Source: Rallus limicola
Taxonomy: Eukaryota; Chordata; Aves; Gruiformes; Rallidae
Assembly: GCA_022605955.1 (NCBI GenBank)
Contig: JAKCOZ010000007.1
Coordinates: 36,806,991 to 36,870,990, forward strand
DNA length: 64,000 nt
Reading direction: 5' to 3'
The notes under the pieces were generated by a model. It was not told where the DNA came from. It saw only the letters and a program-made list of their open reading frames with translations, and did not search any database. Both the position numbers and the translations under genes were made by a program. Positions 59,441 through 64,000 of the stretch are shown here, piece after piece (the stretch's first letter is position 1; every line of letters starts with the position of its first letter).

Positions 59441-62009
59441 ATGGTCTTACAGAACAGAAAAATTATGGTTGTTATTGCTCTAGAGGGAGAATACATTGGG
59501 TAAGAGCAGGCAATCTTGCACAGTCTCTTTTACCTAATACACTTTATACTATGTTTCCAAATTAATCTTCTTTCCTAACATAGTGGGTAAGGACCCAATT
59601 TAAGACAATTGCATTTATAGATCTACTTTTTAACTTCCCCTGGGTATTTTCTGTAACTGATGGTGATCCATGGGCCCTGTTCAAGCACCTAAACATAGGC
59701 ATCTATTGCCATTTGAGATGCAGAGGGTATCTTGCCTGATCTCCTATCACTGGTCCAGAAGAGCCCAGGTATCTCCACCTGGTCCAAATACATATGCTAC
59801 ATCAAATGTCTACATACCTACCTGACAGTGTCTGAATATTGTCATTACCTGATAAAAGCAGAGGGGGAGATCACATTAACTCACCCTAAAGTAGATTGGC
59901 TGATCACTGGACATTCTGTCTAGGTTTCATTGTCTCTGCTGACCAGGAAACTGTGACATAGAACTTCTAGGAACTACATGTCCCTTGGGAGTAGTAGCTG
60001 GAGGAAAAGCATGGTGCACTAGGTGTTTTATGCCATTGGAAATTACATTCAAACAACTAACAGAGACTCTTAAATCTTTACTGATTACAGTGGGATCTGA
60101 GACACCAAAAGCAAAGGTACTTTGTAGTCACTTAACCCTAGGAGTCTTAATCTTAAACTGATTGGCATCTGGTAAGGGCAGGATAAAGATGCCCAGGCTG
60201 GATAGGTGGCCAGTGCCATTTTGTGTGTAATTCTGCTCCATTTCCAGATGCTGCTCCAAGCAAGCACAGCCATCCCACAGGTTCTGTGTAACAGCTGCCA
60301 GCACCATGAAGATGTATCAGCTGTCTGTGGGTGTTGCAAATAGCACTTGACACCTCTGAATAGGCAACTGAGTCAAACCTCAAGAATCATTCAAACAGTC
60401 TATCAAACAAAAAAAGGCAATTCCAACACATTGTGTTATGAAATGGTTTGCTTAGAATCTGCATAACTGCAAATAGCAGAGCTAAAATGTCATTTGCCTA
60501 TACTTGCTGTGATTACCTAAAATGAAGTTACTGCATAATCATCAATAACTGAATGAAAATATCCGTTGTCCAAAACCTGAGACTTATAAGTAATGCAATG
60601 AGAGCCTTGGTATAACTTAATGAGAAGATTGTCTTTTTTAAAAATAAAACAAAACAGCAACAATAAAATCTCCATATAAAAAACCCCCAAACCTACTGTG
60701 AACTTCAGTAGCAAATCAACAAGCAAACAAATAGATCCCATGAAAGCAATAAGCTATATGTGCAATGAAGAGGTATTAATTCGATCATATAGAAAACAGA
60801 TTGACATCTCCTTGACTGAATCTCTGAACTCTTCAACTAAGACTTTAGAGATCTGGGTTTGATTTTAAGAGCTTGCCTAATGTTTTGGGTCAACCCACTA
60901 CACCTAACTTTCACTAGAATATGCTATGTTGGCTGAAACTCATGTTTAACAAAGCTTTCTCCATGGAAATTTTCACTCTGACCCAACAAATCTTTATTCA
61001 GTGCAAATAGATACTAAGTTCTTTTTTCAGATCAAGGCACACTGATCAGCTGCAACTCCCCAGGTTGAAGATTGGTTAAATCTTCACATTTGCATTTAAA
61101 TTACACATCTGTGTTGTCCTTTTTTTAATGTGTTTTGTTCACACTGTAAACATAACCATTATGCCTTTCCTAAATGCTTAGTCGCCACATTTTTTTTTCC
61201 CATGGAATATCTGTAATAGTTTCTGGAGTTGATGACCCTCAGACAGTTTTTTTCATCCTATCAGCTAACACTTGGAAATGGTCACATTAACTCCTCAAAT
61301 TCATTAAAGAGCAAACTGAAACAGTCTTGTGGAAATAAACTTCAATTGTTCCAGTTTAAGCCACCTCTGCAAAGGAGACAATGGATCTATTTTATTTCCC
61401 TCTAAGAATAGGAACCACACATATTCAGCTGCTGTGTCTTGGGGAGGCACAGTAACAATGAGATGAACAGTGCTAGCAAACTGTTGCAGTTGCAGTAGGA
61501 GTCTGTGATTATATGACTATATCTTAGACTCTGTGTTAAGAACTCAGATATTTTCTGAAATAAATTGATATTTTTTTTCCACACAGATTGCATGTGATAA
61601 CTGAAAAAGAAATCACAGACTCTGGAAATCTATAATATCACAAAATCTTAGTAAAAAGTGAATGTGCAGACCTTCAGGGGGAAAACTGGTAAATGTCATC
61701 AATACCCATGGAATTACACCAATTTACATAAGCTGATGATCTGCCTGACTGAATCTATAATCTTTCACCACTGGCAGATGTATATGGTGCTAAATATAAC
61801 GATGATATAACCACAGATGAGTTACCTTGTATTTAAAGAGACATAAAAAGACTGTTGGTACTGTTACTGTAATTTTTGCCTTGTGTTCTTCTCCTTTGCA
61901 AATTCATCTGCTGTTTTTTACCTTATAACCCAACTGGAAATTTCACTGGGTAGGGCTCATATTTTTACATGTGATCATTTTAACATGTGATCATATATCT
62001 AGATATATT
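59441..62009. other. Single-copy non-coding DNA, no gene recognised
   Basis: No exon or repeat family is recognised. A 12-base direct repeat (acatgtgatcat at 61967-61978 and 61983-61994) lies just before the next CR1. Confidence 0.5.
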
Positions 62010-63395
62010 TTATAGAATCATAGAATAACAAAGTCTCAGGTTGGAAGTGACCTCAAGCATCATCCGGTCCAAACTTTCTTGGCAAAAGGTCTGTCTAGAC
62101 AAAAGCACATTCTAGACAAGATGGCCCAGCATCCTGTCCAGCCAAATCTTAAGTGTATCCAGTGTTGGGAAATCTATTACTTCCCTGAAGCGATTATTCC
62201 AATAGCTGCTCATTCTCATTGTGAAAATGTTTTCTCTTTGTGTCTAAGTGTACAAGTTACATCCCTAGAGGTAACATGCACCCATTATCCCTTTTCCATG
62301 TGACTCCGTATAAAAAAGGGGTGTCCTTCATTGTAAACCACCCTTTACGTACTGGAACGTGGCTGTGAGGTCATCCCTAAGGCTTCTTTTCTCAAGGCTG
62401 AATACTGAACAAACACAGTTCTCTCAGCCTTTCCTCATGACAGCCTTCCCAGTCCTTTCATCATCCTGGTGGCACTTCTCTGGATCCACTCCAGCCTGTC
62501 CACATCTTTTTTGTATAGCAGAGATGAACACTGAACACAATTTTCCATGTGTGGTCTGCAAGTGGTGAGTAGAGTGGGATAATGACTTATCTCTGCTGGT
62601 GATGCCCTCATTGATACAGCACAGCATTCTGTTGGCTTTGTTTGCCACTGCAGCACACTTATCACTCATATTGAACTTCTTGTCCACCAAGACCCCCAGA
62701 TCCGTTTCCACAGAGCAGCTCTCCAACCAGGTGCATGCTAGTGTGTGCTGCACTTTCCCACGTGCAAGACCATATACATGTCTTTGCTGAACTTTATAAG
62801 TTTCTTGTTAGTTCACACTTTCAGCCTGTCTAGGTGTTCCTGCAGGAATGGGAGATGGTGGCTTTCCCTTTCAAAGTGTCCCCTTCTCCACTCAGCTTGG
62901 TATCATCAGCAAACTTCATCAGGGGGCACTTGATCCCATCAACCAGATATTTTATGAAGATGTTAAGTTGCATTCGGTCCAGTACCAGTCCCTGGGGGAC
63001 ACCACTTTGTGAGAGGTTGCGAGTTTGAAGAGGAGCTATTTATTACCATGCTCAGGGTGGTGTCAGACAGTTGCCCTTCCACCGCACAGATGTGAAAGCT
63101 TCCCTTTAAGTTTTGAGCAGAATCAGAATCTGGCAGTTAAGACAAAGGGCTCTCTTTCTCCACCTACTTCCTTTACCTTTAAAGGCGATGAACTGTTTTT
63201 GTACTACCAGGAGAGCATTCCTGAAAAACTCCCAGCACTGGTTAGCTCATTAATCCTCCATGGAAGCTTCCCCCAGAATCCCTCCCAAATGATCTCTGAC
63301 CAAGCTGAAGTTTCCTTTTCTAAAATCTGAAAATTTTGTCTTTAGTAGTAACCTTCAGCATGCTCAGCAGGATCCCAAACTCCACAAGTTCAAGA
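62010..63395 (-). mobile_element. CR1 LINE, 5'-truncated, about 1.4 kb, minus strand, diverged
   Basis: It begins tatagaatcatagaataac (tail). It continues with caggttggaagtgacctcaag, catcatcctggtggcacttc, tctggatccactccagcctg, attctgttggctttgtttgcc, ccaagacccccagatccg, cttggtatcatcagcaaactt, gtaccagtccctgggggac and, furthest upstream, aatgatctctgaccaagctg and gatcccaaactccac. These are the successive segments of CR1 ORF2 and its 3' region read in reverse. Divergence is intermediate. ORF2 is broken but a 109-codon piece remains. Confidence 0.92.
62424..62753 (-). pseudogene. CR1 ORF2 carboxyl-terminal remnant
   Basis: This minus-strand frame contains the post-RT block VETDLGVLVDKKFNMSDKC, followed by KANRMLCCINEG and a later QKRCGQAGVDPEKCHQDDE stretch. 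The order is the same as in the other CR1 copies (DLG.LV.., A..KAN..LGCI, then the ERVQRRATKMM-type segment, here shifted in sequence). Frameshifts on both sides destroy the protein. Confidence 0.82.
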
Positions 63396-64000
63396 CAAAG
63401 TAAAATGATGCAATGATGCATCACTGGAACTCTTAATTAGTATCAATACTATGATTATTAATTGTTCCTAATTAACAAGGAAGACTAATCATTTAAATAA
63501 GCCACAGAAGCCAGAAAGAAAGAAGAACATAGGGAGGAAAATCTAGTTAAACTTGAAGCTACTTGTACTTTTTAAACAAAGAAAACAGCAAGAAAAAAAA
63601 TATTGAGGCCAGTACTGACTGCAAGTGAGATGTTTCATTTCTACCTTGCAGCTGAGATGTCAGGTCTCAGTCCAAGGTATTTTAACACACGATGATTGTG
63701 TTTGTTTATCATTTGTTCTCTCAACCTTGAAAACTCAGTAAATAATGGAAGCTATGATGTGCTAAACCCACAGCTTACTGCTATCCTGCTTGAAAAGACA
63801 GTAGTGGATTGCTATTTATTCCAAAATTTTCCTGTGTTGCTTTCCAGGCAGAAAGCTCATTACCATGACACTGAATCTCATTATTTATTCAAATACTGCT
63901 TACAATGCAGTCAAGGTTAACGTCTCCCCTTTGTGACCATGTGATCATTGGAACCGCCACCTCTACAAGGAGATCCAGGTAGTGCAGCCCATCCTGTGTC
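63396..64000. other. Single-copy non-coding DNA, no gene recognised
   Basis: AT-rich end of the window. The longest frame is 74 codons and shows no recognisable content. Confidence 0.5.

Overview
The window is a stretch of bird nuclear DNA, intergenic or intronic, in which I found no convincing host protein-coding exon, tRNA or rRNA. The bird assignment rests on at least twelve CR1 LINE fragments. Most are 5'-truncated, several carry the typical tail of repeated ATTCTATG-like octamers, and several keep recognisable pieces of CR1 ORF2. LTRs of avian endogenous retrovirus families are also present. The set of LTR families suggests a neoavian bird rather than chicken, but I cannot fix the species.

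Layout. 1-7547: AT-rich single-copy DNA with nothing recognised. 7548-11135: a complete but defective provirus on the minus strand. It has two identical 253-bp LTRs, a 6-bp target duplication (cagatc), a primer-binding site of the tRNA-Trp type used by avian alpharetroviruses, a polypurine tract, a broken gag-like frame and a short reverse-transcriptase remnant. It also holds long homopolymer-like tracts and about 1.4 kb that I cannot assign. 11136-33033: mostly single-copy DNA with an ERVL-type solo LTR (14755-15340), two small CR1 pieces, AT and T tracts, and two well-formed inverted repeats. 33034-35510: two CR1 copies meeting 5' end to 5' end. 39485-40369: a second kind of solo LTR, minus strand. 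42020-42792, 47620-47930, 48645-49925, 50908-51071, 53930-54378, 54665-55365, 57218-57330 and 62010-63395: further CR1 copies of different ages and orientations. 56541-57117 and 59035-59440: two more copies of the ERVL-type LTR, one minus and one decayed plus.

The provirus is the most notable object. Identical LTRs indicate a very recent insertion, yet the coding capacity is gone: the gag start is GTG, one in-frame TAA interrupts the MA-like part, capsid through most of pol is deleted, and the RT active-site box reads HMDD. It keeps the cis signals needed for mobilisation in trans, so it is best read as a non-autonomous alpharetrovirus-like element amplified by helper proteins. The unassigned interior could be old env/3' sequence or captured sequence.

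Boundaries of CR1 and solo LTRs were judged by eye and may be off by 10-40 bases. Provirus boundaries are exact. Family names come from recognising sequence patterns, not from a database search.
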